Below, piece after piece: positions 54,046-62,783 of a DNA stretch of 64,000 nucleotides. The DNA is from Paeniglutamicibacter antarcticus_C (GTDB taxonomy: Bacteria > Actinomycetota > Actinomycetes > Actinomycetales > Micrococcaceae), in NCBI RefSeq assembly GCF_039544305.1, contig NZ_BAABLK010000027.1, positions 1 to 64,000 on the forward strand. Reading direction: 5' to 3'. The notes under the pieces are model-generated. The model did not search any database. It saw only the letters and a program-made list of their open reading frames with translations, and was not told the DNA's origin. The position numbers and the translations under genes are program-made. The stretch's first letter is position 1, and every line of letters starts with the position of its first letter.

Positions 54046-54834
54046 CTAAATGCCGAACTGCAGGCCGGAGGAGCAGTCGTCGTAGTACCCGCGGTTCTTC
54101 AGCCCGGCGGCGGCGGCTTCGTCCAGGACAACCACGGCGTCCGGGTGCAGCTGCACAACCGAGGCCGGGCATGCCGAGGACAGCGGGCCTTCAAGAGCGG
54201 TCGCGATCGCTTCGGCCTTGTGGGCGCCGGTGGCCACAAGCACCAGGCGGCGAGCATCCAGGATGGTGCCCAGGCCCTGGGTCACCGAGTGGGTCGGAAC
54301 CGAATCGATCCCGTCGAAGAAGCGGGCATTGTCCTGGCGGGTCTTGGCCGAGAGCCGCTTAATGCGCGTGCGGCTGCGCAGCGAAGAGCCGGGCTCGTTG
54401 AAACCTATGTGGCCGTTGGCCCCGATGCCCAGGATCTGGACGTCGACTCCCGCGGCGGTGATCGCCGCGTCGTAGTGCGCGGACTGTGTACGGATCTGTG
54501 CCTCGGAATCGCCGAAGCCGTCCGGGGTGTTCAGGTTCTCCTCGCGCAGGCCGATGATCTTGCAGAGCTCGTGGACCAGGGTCTGGCGGTAGGACTGCTC
54601 GTGTGTGCCTTCGAGACCTACATACTCGTCCAGCGCGAAGGCCAGTGTGTTGGTGAAGTCCGCCTTGCCGTTGGCCACTGCCTTGGCCAGTTCCGCGTAG
54701 AGGCCCAGCGGGGTGGAGCCGGTGGCAACGCCCAGGACATTGTTCCCGGAGGTGCGCATGGCCAGCCCGTCCAGCACCGCCGTTGCGGCAAGCTTCGCGG
54801 CTTCTTCGGCGTTTGCGGCGATCAAGACTTCCAT
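54046..54834 (-). CDS. nagB: Glucosamine-6-phosphate deaminase
   Basis: It converts glucosamine-6-phosphate to fructose-6-phosphate and ammonia. The 262-residue protein has LGVATGSTPLGLYAELAK near residue 35, the catalytic aspartate region FALDEYVGLEGTHEQSY near 68, and the active-site loop LGIGANGHIGFNEPGSSL near 133-150 with the histidine and glutamate of the family. It is at the end of the amino-sugar cluster, 145 bases beyond the glycosidase gene. That gap could hold its own promoter. No nagA deacetylase is present in the window. Confidence 0.95.
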   Translation of the reverse strand: MEVLIAANAEEAAKLAATAVLDGLAMRTSGNNVLGVATGSTPLGLYAELAKAVANGKADFTNTLAFALDEYVGLEGTHEQSYRQTLVHELCKIIGLREENLNTPDGFGDSEAQIRTQSAHYDAAITAAGVDVQILGIGANGHIGFNEPGSSLRSRTRIKRLSAKTRQDNARFFDGIDSVPTHSVTQGLGTILDARRLVLVATGAHKAEAIATALEGPLSSACPASVVQLHPDAVVVLDEAAAAGLKNRGYYDDCSSGLQFGI

Positions 54835-54979
54835 GTGTGTGTTCCTTTAAGTGGATCCAAGAATTTTCACCGGTACGGCAAAACGGGAGAAGTACGTCGA
54901 TCTAGAGTTTAACCCGTTCGGCCCCGGGCGGCCCAACCGGCACATCCCGCGCCGGGGCGGGAGGCGCACGGGCGGGGCT

Positions 54980-56479
54980 TCAGCTGCCGGCATCGTGCGC
55001 ACGGGTTGGGTCCAACAGTGCCAGAAGTGCGCGAGAGACGCTGGCTGAGGCTCCGAAGGTGACGATGTCCGCGCCCCCGCGCGGCCACCCGCATTCAACG
55101 ACGATGAGGTTGCGCCCGTGAGAGCGCAGCCTCTCGGCAAGCTGCCAGACCGGATGCCCCGCATCCAGTCCGCGGCCGGCCAGCGCTATCTTTGCCCCTG
55201 GACCGGCACCTTCGATGGTGTCTGCGATCCCGGCCGCAGTCAGGCCCCAGGGCACGCGCCCGACTGCCATGTTGGCCTCGGTCTCGATCTGGACCAGCGC
55301 TGTCGGTGACGGATCCGAGATCCAGCTTCGGGCGGCCGGAGAGATCTCGAAGGCCGAAGTGATGGCTGCCGCATCCGGGATGGCCTTGGCCACAGCGGCC
55401 GTGTCCGGGCCACGGGTGCCGCAGGAACCGGGTGGATATGCCGAGCCAAGCACGGCAACCCGCCAGGCCGCTTCCTCCAGGCGCGTGGGATCCAGGTGAC
55501 CTGCATGCACCGCGTCGATGATTGCGGCAAGGATCCGCTCGTAGCGTTCGGGCGATGTCTCCGATCCCAGGCACAGCAGGTCGGCCCCCGCCGCCAGTGC
55601 GCGCACCGCGGCTGCCTCGATTCCGGTTTCGCCGCTTGCCCCGGCCATATCCAGCGCATCGGTAATGATCGCCCCGGTGAATCCGAGTTCCTCGCGCAGT
55701 AGATCCTGCAGGATCGCCGTGGAGAAGGTTGCAGGGTTCTGCGCATCGAGCACCGGGACCATGATGTGGCTGGTCATGATGCTGGCGGTTCCGGCGGCGA
55801 TCGCCGCGGTGAAGGGCACCAGCTCTCGCTCGCGCAGCGTCTGAAGGTCAACCTCGATCGTGGGGAGTTCAAGGTGCGAATCGGTGGCGGTGTCCCCGTG
55901 GCCGGGGAAGTGCTTGGCACAGGCGGCGACCCCGGCGTTCTGCAGCCCGGTTACCCAGGCCGCGGTGTGTGCCGCGACGTGGGAGGCCCTGGCGCCGAAG
56001 CTGCGCACCCCGATGACCGGGTTGGTCGCCGTCGAGTTCACGTCCGCGTCCGGGGCCAGATTCAGGTTGAAACCCAGCTCGGCAAGTTCGTCGGCGATGG
56101 CCGCAGCGCAGGCGGAAGTTGTGGCGGGCGAGTCCAACCGCCCCAGCACCGCGTTGCCCGGCTGGTTGGACCCGGTGAGGTAATGCAGGCGGGTGACATC
56201 CCCGCCCTCCTCGTCAAGGGTCAGCAGCACGCTCGGGGAGGCGGCGCGCAGTTCTTTCATGAGCGCGGCGAGCTGTACTGGGCAGGAGATGTTGGTCCCG
56301 TAGATGCACACCGACCCCACCCCTTCGGCCAGCGCATCGGCGATCCAGCCCGGCATGGAGGTGCCGGTGAACCCGGGCATCAACGTTGCCGCGGCCAGTC
56401 TGCGCAGCTGCGCATCCTCGGGCAGCGAAGGATTGGAGAGGTGCGCACCGAAGCGCGGTTCGGCAGCGGTGCGGCGCAT
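54980..56479 (-). CDS. nagZ: Glycoside hydrolase family 3, beta-N-acetylhexosaminidase (NagZ type)
   Basis: A 499-residue cytoplasmic glycosidase releasing N-acetylglucosamine from chito-oligosaccharides or muropeptide-derived sugars. It carries the NagZ signature KHFPGHGDTATDSHLELP with the catalytic histidine, and the nucleophile aspartate in GAIITDALDMAGASG. A C-terminal extension after about residue 345 (GPDTAAVAKAIPDAAAITSA onward) is longer than in E. coli NagZ and resembles the second domain of Gram-positive NagZ proteins. No signal peptide is seen, so it works on imported sugar. The ATG at 56479 overlaps the stop of the permease gene by one base, so it is in the transporter operon. 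Confidence 0.92.
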   Translation of the reverse strand: MRRTAAEPRFGAHLSNPSLPEDAQLRRLAAATLMPGFTGTSMPGWIADALAEGVGSVCIYGTNISCPVQLAALMKELRAASPSVLLTLDEEGGDVTRLHYLTGSNQPGNAVLGRLDSPATTSACAAAIADELAELGFNLNLAPDADVNSTATNPVIGVRSFGARASHVAAHTAAWVTGLQNAGVAACAKHFPGHGDTATDSHLELPTIEVDLQTLRERELVPFTAAIAAGTASIMTSHIMVPVLDAQNPATFSTAILQDLLREELGFTGAIITDALDMAGASGETGIEAAAVRALAAGADLLCLGSETSPERYERILAAIIDAVHAGHLDPTRLEEAAWRVAVLGSAYPPGSCGTRGPDTAAVAKAIPDAAAITSAFEISPAARSWISDPSPTALVQIETEANMAVGRVPWGLTAAGIADTIEGAGPGAKIALAGRGLDAGHPVWQLAERLRSHGRNLIVVECGWPRGGADIVTFGASASVSRALLALLDPTRAHDAGS

Positions 56480-57318
56480 CAGCCCTTCACCGCCCCGCCG
56501 ACCAGGCCCGAGGACATCTTGGACTGCACGATCATGAAGAAGATGATCACGGGGATGGCGACGAGCATCGAGGCTGCCATGACCATTCCCCAGTCGGTTT
56601 CGCGTGTTGCCGAGGCCTGTACGAAGCCGCGCAGCCACAGCGGCAGCGTCTTCATCTGGTCCTCGGTCATCACCACCAGCGCGACGGTGAACTCATTCCA
56701 GGCTTGCAGGAACGCGTAGACGCCCGCTGCCACCAAGCCGGGGGCCAACAGCGGGAAGGTGATGCGCAGGAAGGCCTGGGTGCGTGAGAGCCCGTCGATC
56801 ATCCCGGCCTCCTCGAGTTCGGCCGGAACGCCGGCGACGAACCCGCGCAGCATCCAGATGGTGAAGGGCACCACCGCGGCGGTATAGAGCACCGTGAGAC
56901 CAATGATGTTGTTCAGCATCCCCACCGAGCTCATCATCTTGTACTGCGCGATGAACATGCCCTCGGCTGGCAGCATCTGGATCAGCAACAACGCCAGGAT
57001 GAAGGACTTGCGGCCCCTGAATTTGAAACGGCTGATCGCCAGCGCGCCAAGGAAAGCGACGAAGAGTGCGATCGCGACGGTGGCGAGGGTGACCGTCACC
57101 GAGATGCCCAGTGCGGCAAGGAACTTGCCATCGTCAAACACCGCGGCGAAGTTGGCCAGCGATCCGCCGAAGGGCAGGAACGTCGGGGTGGTGGACTGGA
57201 GCACCACGTTGGGCAGGAAGGACGAGTTGAACATCCAGTAGACCGGGAAGGCCCACACTGCCGCCACGGCCAGCGCCACGAGCGTCCAGACGCTGGTGGA
57301 GATCGATTTAATCCGCAT
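56479..57318 (-). CDS. ABC sugar transporter permease (MalG/NgcG type)
   Basis: A 279-residue inner-membrane permease with six predicted helices. The ATPase-docking EAA loop reads ELEEAGMIDGLSRTQAFLRI, and the order of helices follows the carbohydrate-uptake CUT1 permeases. It starts two bases after the partner permease stop and overlaps the nagZ start. Together with the partner permease and the lipoprotein it makes an importer. Substrate type is inferred from nagZ and nagB. Confidence 0.92.
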   Translation of the reverse strand: MRIKSISTSVWTLVALAVAAVWAFPVYWMFNSSFLPNVVLQSTTPTFLPFGGSLANFAAVFDDGKFLAALGISVTVTLATVAIALFVAFLGALAISRFKFRGRKSFILALLLIQMLPAEGMFIAQYKMMSSVGMLNNIIGLTVLYTAAVVPFTIWMLRGFVAGVPAELEEAGMIDGLSRTQAFLRITFPLLAPGLVAAGVYAFLQAWNEFTVALVVMTEDQMKTLPLWLRGFVQASATRETDWGMVMAASMLVAIPVIIFFMIVQSKMSSGLVGGAVKG

Positions 57319-57319
57319 C

Positions 57320-58288
57320 CTAGTTTTCCTCCTTCATCAGCGAACGTACGTAGTACCAGCTGATTCCAATGGTGATCAGGAGCATCAGGATGGACACGGC
57401 ACTGGCGGCACCGAAATCCCCGGAGCCGACGCCCATTTGGTAGATGTAGGTACCCAGCAGGTGTGTTTCGTTCGCCACGCCGCCGGCGTCCTGGAGCAGC
57501 TTGATCTGCGTGAAGACGCGCAGGTCCCAGATCAGCTGGAGCAGCAGGACGATCGATAGCACCGGGGCGATCAGCGGCATGATGATGAAGCGGATGCGCT
57601 GGATACCGGTGGCGCCATCCATGGCGGCGGCCTCGAGCATCTCCTCGGAGATCTGGGTGAGCCCGGCATAGATGCTCAGCGCCACAAAGGGGACAGACAT
57701 CCAGATGACGATGACCAAGGCGATGATGAAGAACGTGGTGGGATCGGCAAGCCAGTTGTGCCCCTGGGCATCGAAACCCAAGCGCTCGAGCATCCAGTTC
57801 AGTACCCCGCGGCGCCAATCAACCAGCCAGACCCAGACGGTCATCGCAGCGACCATCGGCATCGCCCAAGCCAGCAGCATCGAGATCTGCAAGATGGTGC
57901 GGGCCAGTGTTCCCACGCGCTTCATGAGGATCGCGAAGGCGAACCCAAGGAGCACGGTGATCGAAGCGGCAAGCAGGCAGAAAAGCAGGGACCGGCCAAG
58001 CACAACCCAGAAGCTTGGATCAGCGAGCAGCGTCGTGTAGTTGGCAAGGCCAACGAATTCAGGGTCGGCGCCGAACTGCTGCAGCAGCCCGAATTCCTGG
58101 AAACTGGTGTAGATCTGCCAGCCCACAGGATAGCCCAGGGCGGCGATGAGAATGACCAGCGTCGGAACGATCAGCAGCAGCGGAGCCTTGGACTTGCGCT
58201 TCTTGACGAACGGGATGTGGTCTCTGGATGGGGGCGGTGCAACCGGGAGTTGCTGCCCGGTCGGCGGAGCCGGAGCGCGAGTGGTCAT
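57320..58288 (-). CDS. ABC sugar transporter permease (MalF/NgcF type)
   Basis: A 322-residue permease with six core helices after a hydrophilic Pro-rich N-terminus of about 30 residues. The EAA loop is EEMLEAAAMDGATGIQRIRF, placing it in the CUT1 family. It is the second cistron after the binding-protein gene, with a 92-base gap that may contain a stem near 58320-58380. No ATP-binding subunit is encoded next to it, so a shared MsiK-like ATPase elsewhere in the genome is expected. Confidence 0.92.
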   Translation of the reverse strand: MTTRAPAPPTGQQLPVAPPPSRDHIPFVKKRKSKAPLLLIVPTLVILIAALGYPVGWQIYTSFQEFGLLQQFGADPEFVGLANYTTLLADPSFWVVLGRSLLFCLLAASITVLLGFAFAILMKRVGTLARTILQISMLLAWAMPMVAAMTVWVWLVDWRRGVLNWMLERLGFDAQGHNWLADPTTFFIIALVIVIWMSVPFVALSIYAGLTQISEEMLEAAAMDGATGIQRIRFIIMPLIAPVLSIVLLLQLIWDLRVFTQIKLLQDAGGVANETHLLGTYIYQMGVGSGDFGAASAVSILMLLITIGISWYYVRSLMKEEN

Positions 58289-58380
58289 GTGCTTGTCGGG
58301 CCTTTCGAGACGGCAGGGGCAGAACTGGCTGCCGCGTGGGCAGCCGGCCGGGGTCGCTTACCCCGGCCGGCTGCTTGGTG

Positions 58381-59742
58381 CTACTTCAGGTTCAGCTGAG
58401 GGGTGATCTTCTCGTCGTATTCCTTGGCGAGTGCTTCGAGGTCGGCGGCGTCGCGGATCTTGCCGAAGAACTCCTCCAGAACCATCGAGGACTCGACTGC
58501 TGCCCAACCCGGCGCTGCCGGGGTCAGCTTGGAGTTGGATGCCGAGTCGATGGACGCCTTGGCGAACTGGTCATCGCCCAGCGAAGCATTGTTGTCCGAG
58601 TTTGCCGGACCCAGCCCGTTCTTGCCCAGCATGTCCTGGTAGTCCGAGGAGAAGATGATCTTCATCAGTTCCTTGGACAGCTCGGGGTTCTGCGACTTGG
58701 CTGAGATGCCGATGTTCGATCCGCCGGCCAACACCGGTGCGGGGCTGCCGTCGTTGCCCGGCAGCACGAAGGAGGAGAACTTCTCATCGTTCCACTCGCG
58801 CACGTCCTCGCCGTCCTTCTTGGCCAGGTCACCGATCGAGAAGTGGGCCCAGCCCGGGGCCATGATGGTTGCCGCTGCCAGCGAGGTCTTGCCGGTGGGC
58901 TTGCCCTCGTCGTCCAGGATCTTATCGGCGTCGTTGATGTAGAGCCAAGGGGTGGCGTCCTTGGCGTCGGCCGGTGCCTTGGAAGCGCTCTTGTACAGGT
59001 CCTGCAACTGTTCCAGGCCCTTGAGCGTGTTCGGGTCCGCGAGCGTGGAAACCCACTTGTCACCGTCCTTCTTGGCCAGGTCCCCGCCGTTGGCGAAGAT
59101 CCAGGAGACGCCGTTGCGCCAGTCCTGGCCGCCGAGGAAGAAACCGGAGAAGTTCTTGATGTCGCGCGGATTCTTCTTGGTGATGGTCTTCACCGCGGTA
59201 TTGAATTCATCCAGCGTGGTCGGCGTCTGGATGCCGGCTTCCTTCCACAGGTCCGCGCGCTGGAACATGTAGCGTGATCCGGCGTAGTACGGCAAGGTGA
59301 AGTTCTTGCCGTCAACGGAGCCCGCCTCGACGAAGGACGGGATCAGCTTGTCCCCGCCCAGCTCCTGGAACATGTCCGAGATATCAAGGAACGCGCCGAT
59401 GTTGGTGAACGTCGGGGACTGGGTGTTGCCCATTTCCACGATGTCCGGGGTGTTGTTGGCATCGGGCAGGGCCGTGGTCATCTTGGTGACCAGATCGCCC
59501 CAGCCCTGCTCCTCGATCTTCAGCGATGCGCCGGTCTTTTCCTTGAAAGTGTCTTTCAGGTAGGTGCGCAGTTCATCGGGGGTGTCGCCACCGGCCAGCC
59601 ACAGGGTGATGGTCTTGTCCGCGTTGGAGGCAGCGTCGGTGGACGGGGCGTTGGAGGCGGCAGGTGTGCTGCCGGAGCCGCAGCCGACCAGGGTCAGTGC
59701 AGCGGCGGTAGTGAGGGCCGCGATACTCAGGTGCTTTTTCAT
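58381..59742 (-). CDS. ABC transporter sugar-binding lipoprotein
   Basis: A 453-residue extracellular solute-binding protein of family 1. It has a lipoprotein signal peptide with lipobox LVGC (cysteine at residue 21), followed by a Ser/Ala/Thr-rich linker and the mature domain starting KTITLWLAGGDTP. The ligand-contacting segment PYYAGSRYMFQRADLW is typical of sugar-binding members. AAAGGA lies 8 bases before the ATG at 59742. It would capture the oligosaccharide at the outer face and present it to the two permeases. Chitobiose or GlcNAc is the likely ligand by context only. Confidence 0.93.
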   Translation of the reverse strand: MKKHLSIAALTTAAALTLVGCGSGSTPAASNAPSTDAASNADKTITLWLAGGDTPDELRTYLKDTFKEKTGASLKIEEQGWGDLVTKMTTALPDANNTPDIVEMGNTQSPTFTNIGAFLDISDMFQELGGDKLIPSFVEAGSVDGKNFTLPYYAGSRYMFQRADLWKEAGIQTPTTLDEFNTAVKTITKKNPRDIKNFSGFFLGGQDWRNGVSWIFANGGDLAKKDGDKWVSTLADPNTLKGLEQLQDLYKSASKAPADAKDATPWLYINDADKILDDEGKPTGKTSLAAATIMAPGWAHFSIGDLAKKDGEDVREWNDEKFSSFVLPGNDGSPAPVLAGGSNIGISAKSQNPELSKELMKIIFSSDYQDMLGKNGLGPANSDNNASLGDDQFAKASIDSASNSKLTPAAPGWAAVESSMVLEEFFGKIRDAADLEALAKEYDEKITPQLNLK

Positions 59743-59769
59743 GAGGGGTCCTTTCGGAAGATGCTGAAC

Positions 59770-59790
59770 GGGATTGCGGGAGGCAATCCC
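59770..59790 (-). promoter_or_regulatory. Hairpin between ROK and binding-protein genes
   Basis: GGGATTGC (59770-59777) pairs perfectly with GCAATCCC (59783-59790), with loop GGGAG. It stands 28 bases before the lipoprotein start, just before its ribosome site. It may protect the downstream mRNA or partly terminate transcription; no U-run follows. Confidence 0.45.
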
Positions 59791-59819
59791 CTGCGAGTGT
59801 GAATACGTGTTGCGGGCTA

Positions 59820-60980
59820 TCAGGCCACTCCCAACTGGTTCCACAGAACCATCACCGCCGTGCCGCGCAGGACAACGTCCTGTGGTTCCTTGGCCAAGCG
59901 AATTTCGATCAGGGGTGGTCTATAGGGAAGCATCCGCTGCGCGAGGGTCTCCTTGACGCTCGTGAGTAGGGTGTCTTCCAGGATGTGGGCGGGCCCGCTG
60001 AGGACTACCTCCGCAAGGTCCAAGGCACCGACGATCGGGGCCAAGGCGACGGCCAGGCGCTCGCCGGCAGTCCTCAGTACGTCTTTGGCGGCCGCTTCCG
60101 GATCCGGGGATGCTGCGGCGGCGGCCAGTCCGCGTTCCACGAAAGGGACCGAGAGCCATGTCTCCAGGCAGCCGAACTTGCCGCACTTGCACTTAGCCCC
60201 GCCGTCCGTGCCGACAACGACGTGGCCGATTTCCCCGGCCGCGAAATGCACGCCGCGGGTTCGTCGGCCATCAACCATCAACCCTGAACCTACACCGCGG
60301 CCGATCTTCACCAAGATCATGTCGTCGCTTCTGCCGCCGAAGGTGAATTCCCCCAGGACGGCCGCATCGGCATCGTTGGAGACCAAGGTCGGCAGGCGGG
60401 TGTGCTCTTGGATGAGCTCGCGCAGCGCCACGTCCTGCCAATGGAGGTTGGGTGCGGTGAGTACCATTCCGTCGGCATCCACGATGCCCGGGGTTCCGAC
60501 ACCGATGCCCAGCAGCGGGGCCGTGGCCAAATCGACGGCGCGGGTGGCGAGGTCGAGCACGAGGGCGGTGACCTCCTCGCCCTTCTCTTCTCCTACGAGG
60601 CTCTCCACGCGGTGCAGGATGTTGCCGTCAAGATCCATGACGGCGGCCTTCAGCACGGAGTTCTCGGCAAGGTCGAGGCCGACGATCTGCAGTCCGTGGC
60701 GGTTGAGGTCGACCATGATGGCTGGCTTTCCGGGTCGTATGTTCTCTGAATGGCCCAGCTCGATGACGTGGGACCGTTCCAGCAGTTCGGCGACAAGTCC
60801 AGAAACCGTCACCCGGGTCAGGCCCAGGGTGCGAGAGAGATCCGCGCGGCTCATGGGCCCGGATGAATGCAGCGTTTGCAGCACCAAGGAAAGGTTGTGC
60901 GCACGACCATGGGAGGGAAGTTGGATGCTTCCCCTGGTCATCCTGGCCATCGTGCGTGGGGTGGTGCGTGTGCTGGTCAT
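59820..60980 (-). CDS. ROK-family transcriptional regulator (NagC-like)
   Basis: A 386-residue repressor. The N-terminal winged helix (about 28-85) contains SRADLSRTLGLTRVTVSGLV. The ROK sugar-kinase-like domain follows, with GIGVGTPGIVDADG, the ligand-binding segment FAAGEIGHVVVG, and the zinc motif CKCGKFGCLE near residue 258. The proteins bind a sugar or sugar phosphate and release DNA. It stands first in the cluster, and the binding-protein gene starts 77 bases after its stop. A near-perfect operator sits directly at its start codon. Its target is probably this whole operon, itself included. Confidence 0.92.
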   Translation of the reverse strand: MTSTRTTPRTMARMTRGSIQLPSHGRAHNLSLVLQTLHSSGPMSRADLSRTLGLTRVTVSGLVAELLERSHVIELGHSENIRPGKPAIMVDLNRHGLQIVGLDLAENSVLKAAVMDLDGNILHRVESLVGEEKGEEVTALVLDLATRAVDLATAPLLGIGVGTPGIVDADGMVLTAPNLHWQDVALRELIQEHTRLPTLVSNDADAAVLGEFTFGGRSDDMILVKIGRGVGSGLMVDGRRTRGVHFAAGEIGHVVVGTDGGAKCKCGKFGCLETWLSVPFVERGLAAAAASPDPEAAAKDVLRTAGERLAVALAPIVGALDLAEVVLSGPAHILEDTLLTSVKETLAQRMLPYRPPLIEIRLAKEPQDVVLRGTAVMVLWNQLGVA

Positions 60981-61296
60981 GCTTGTTAGTAAACTCTACT
61001 AACAAATAGAAAACCATAGGTCGGAGTAACTATTTTCAGCGACGAAGACGCGCGGCACAGTTTTCGGATATCACCATTCGATTGCTGACGTACCCGGATC
61101 CGCATGGTTTCGGCCTTTTCTGCCGGGTGAAGCGCGGCGGAAGTCCACACAAGAGGTGTAGGTCACAATTTGGTTACGACGCGTGGTCCGAATCTGGTTT
61201 CGAAGGGTCGACCTCGACGCCCCTCGACGTGATCTTGGCAACAGCTCGCGGTCCTCGAGGACCACAGCAGCACTGGGGCTGGCAGACTGGAGGGTG
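60981..61296. other. Divergent intergenic region between ROK and GNAT genes
   Basis: Apart from the operator, this 316-base stretch holds no recognised gene or RNA. It must contain the promoters of both divergent genes; no convincing -35/-10 pair was identified. An open frame extending the GNAT gene upstream to 61183 has no ribosome site. Confidence 0.4.
60983..61005. promoter_or_regulatory. ROK-type palindromic operator
   Basis: TTGTTAGTA (60983-60991) and TACTAACAA (60997-61005) are perfect inverted arms of 9 bases with the spacer AACTC. The site ends two bases before the ROK start codon. The TTAGTA...TACTAA core fits operators bound by NagC/Mlc-like proteins. Confidence 0.75.
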
Positions 61297-61821
61297 ATGA
61301 CTACCGCAACCTTGGCACCAGCAAGCACCCTGCAGATCCGTTCGGCCACGCCGGCCGATTACCCGAACATCGCACGGATCACCGTGGATTCCTACCTGGA
61401 CGCGGGACACTTTGATGACCCGGACCACGAGTACCTGCAGTTCGTGCAGCAGGTTGCCGAGCGCCACGCGGCTTCCGAGATCATGGTTGCCGAGCGCGAC
61501 GGAGTGGTCATCGGATCGGTCACCTTGGTTCGACCGGGAAGCGAATATGCCGACATCGCATTGGAAGGCGAACTGGAATTCCGGATGTTGGTGGTCGATC
61601 CCGCCGTACAGCGTTCAGGTGCAGGACGGGCTATGCTCAACGCGGTCATTGCCCGCGCACGCGAGATCGAGGGCGTGGACACCGTCTCCCTGACCACCGG
61701 AGGGCACTGGGTTGCGGCCCGTGCACTCTATGAAGCCGATGGCTTCACCCACGTTGCGAAGCGTGACTGGTACGTACCGGACACCGAGATCGTATTGGTT
61801 GTTTACACCTACGCACTCTAG
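61297..61821 (+). CDS. GNAT-family N-acetyltransferase
   Basis: A 174-residue protein with the GNAT fold: LQIRSATPADYPNIARI at the beginning, then the acetyl-CoA-binding strand and loop EFRMLVVDPAVQRSGAGRAM (Q/RxxGxG/A). The late strand pair includes ALYEADGFTHVAKRDWYV. The substrate is unknown. The ATG at 61297 is preceded closely by GGAGGG; spacing is short, and an alternative GTG at 61294 exists. A single gene followed by a strong terminator. Confidence 0.88.
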   Translation: MTTATLAPASTLQIRSATPADYPNIARITVDSYLDAGHFDDPDHEYLQFVQQVAERHAASEIMVAERDGVVIGSVTLVRPGSEYADIALEGELEFRMLVVDPAVQRSGAGRAMLNAVIARAREIEGVDTVSLTTGGHWVAARALYEADGFTHVAKRDWYVPDTEIVLVVYTYAL

Positions 61822-61898
61822 ATTTTTCTGGCTCTCTAGGCTCATTGTCCGGACTTGCCCTTGGCAAGCAAGCGGGCATGGACGGAGATCGACGGGGC

Positions 61899-61942
61899 AC
61901 AGGCTTCGGTTAAGCGGACACTTCCGCTTAACCGAAGCCTGT
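61899..61942 (+). terminator. Strong hairpin terminator after the GNAT gene
   Basis: A 20-base arm starting ACAGGCTTCGGTTAAGC (61899-61918) pairs perfectly with 61923-61942. The loop is CACT. There is no long U-run, but the stem is very stable. Confidence 0.8.
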
Positions 61943-62053
61943 TGCATTTGCGGATTGGATAGGGTTGGTGTCAATGGCTTGGGCGTTGCCGCACAGCAGG
62001 CGACGCCGGGGCTGCCGCAGGTTCCATTCCTCGATGACGAGCAGGAGAACAAC

Positions 62054-62650
62054 GTGAGCGTAATCTATGACGCCATCATGAATCCGACCAAGAACGAGCT
62101 CATAGCAGCGTGGCTACCGCGCCAGGAGTGGTTCCAGGGAGCGCAGGTACCCGTGCTGGAAACTGTCGGGGGTTTCCGGCTGGATGATCCGGCAGACGCG
62201 GTGGGCATGGAATTCATTGTTGTCGTTGACAACGCGCCACAGAAACCGGTGATCTACCACGTGCCGCTCACCTACCGCGGCGCGGCGTTGCCCGGGGGTG
62301 AATCCGCGTTGCTGGGCACCAGCGAGCACAGCGTACTGGGCACGCGTTGGATCTATGACGGCCCGGAAGATCCGGTGTGGCAGGAGCAGGTCCGCGCCTT
62401 TTTGGCCGGGACTGTGCAGGCCCAGCACCAGAACGATTCGCATACCCTCGAACCGCTGGTTACCGTGGGGCTCTCCGATGATGAGGCCGATGCAGTGGTT
62501 GTGGACCAGGGTGCCGGAAGCAAGGAAGTCAGGGTGATCCGTCGCCCGGTTGCCGAGGGGACGGCATCCTCGGGCGCCTCGTCGTGGGTGGCGTCCCCGT
62601 GGCTCGAAACCGGGCAGCCGGTGCGAGGGGCCGTCATCGAATTTTCCTGA
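62054..62650 (+). CDS. Maltokinase N-terminal cap-like domain protein
   Basis: A 198-residue protein beginning MSVIYDAIMNPTKNELIAAW. It contains LPRQEWFQG, close to the signature of the N-terminal cap of actinobacterial maltokinases, and a strand-rich middle (EFIVVVDNAP, then VIYHVPLTYRG). The kinase domain is missing, as in the small stand-alone family members of Micrococcaceae. Function is not established; a role in glucose or trehalose/maltose metabolism is only inferred from the domain. GTG 62054 follows AGGAG by 6 bases; the open frame upstream runs through the terminator region and is not coding. The C-terminus is Ser/Ala-rich. Confidence 0.8.
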   Translation: MSVIYDAIMNPTKNELIAAWLPRQEWFQGAQVPVLETVGGFRLDDPADAVGMEFIVVVDNAPQKPVIYHVPLTYRGAALPGGESALLGTSEHSVLGTRWIYDGPEDPVWQEQVRAFLAGTVQAQHQNDSHTLEPLVTVGLSDDEADAVVVDQGAGSKEVRVIRRPVAEGTASSGASSWVASPWLETGQPVRGAVIEFS

Positions 62651-62741
62651 CAAGTTGGTGCCGCATTTTACGGGGCGAGATGCTCCGGGAAATGCGGTTG
62701 CCGGCGGGCCGCCGGGGGCGATTCGCGGGGACGGGGCGTAC

Positions 62742-62747
62742 TAGACT
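62742..62747 (+). promoter_or_regulatory. Candidate -10 box of the gatCA operon
   Basis: TAGACT at 62742-62747 lies 36 bases before the gatC start. No recognisable -35 accompanies it. AGGGAGA precedes the ATG. Confidence 0.3.
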
Positions 62748-62783
62748 AGGAGGGAAACCCCATCCGCCCACCTAGGGAGATAT

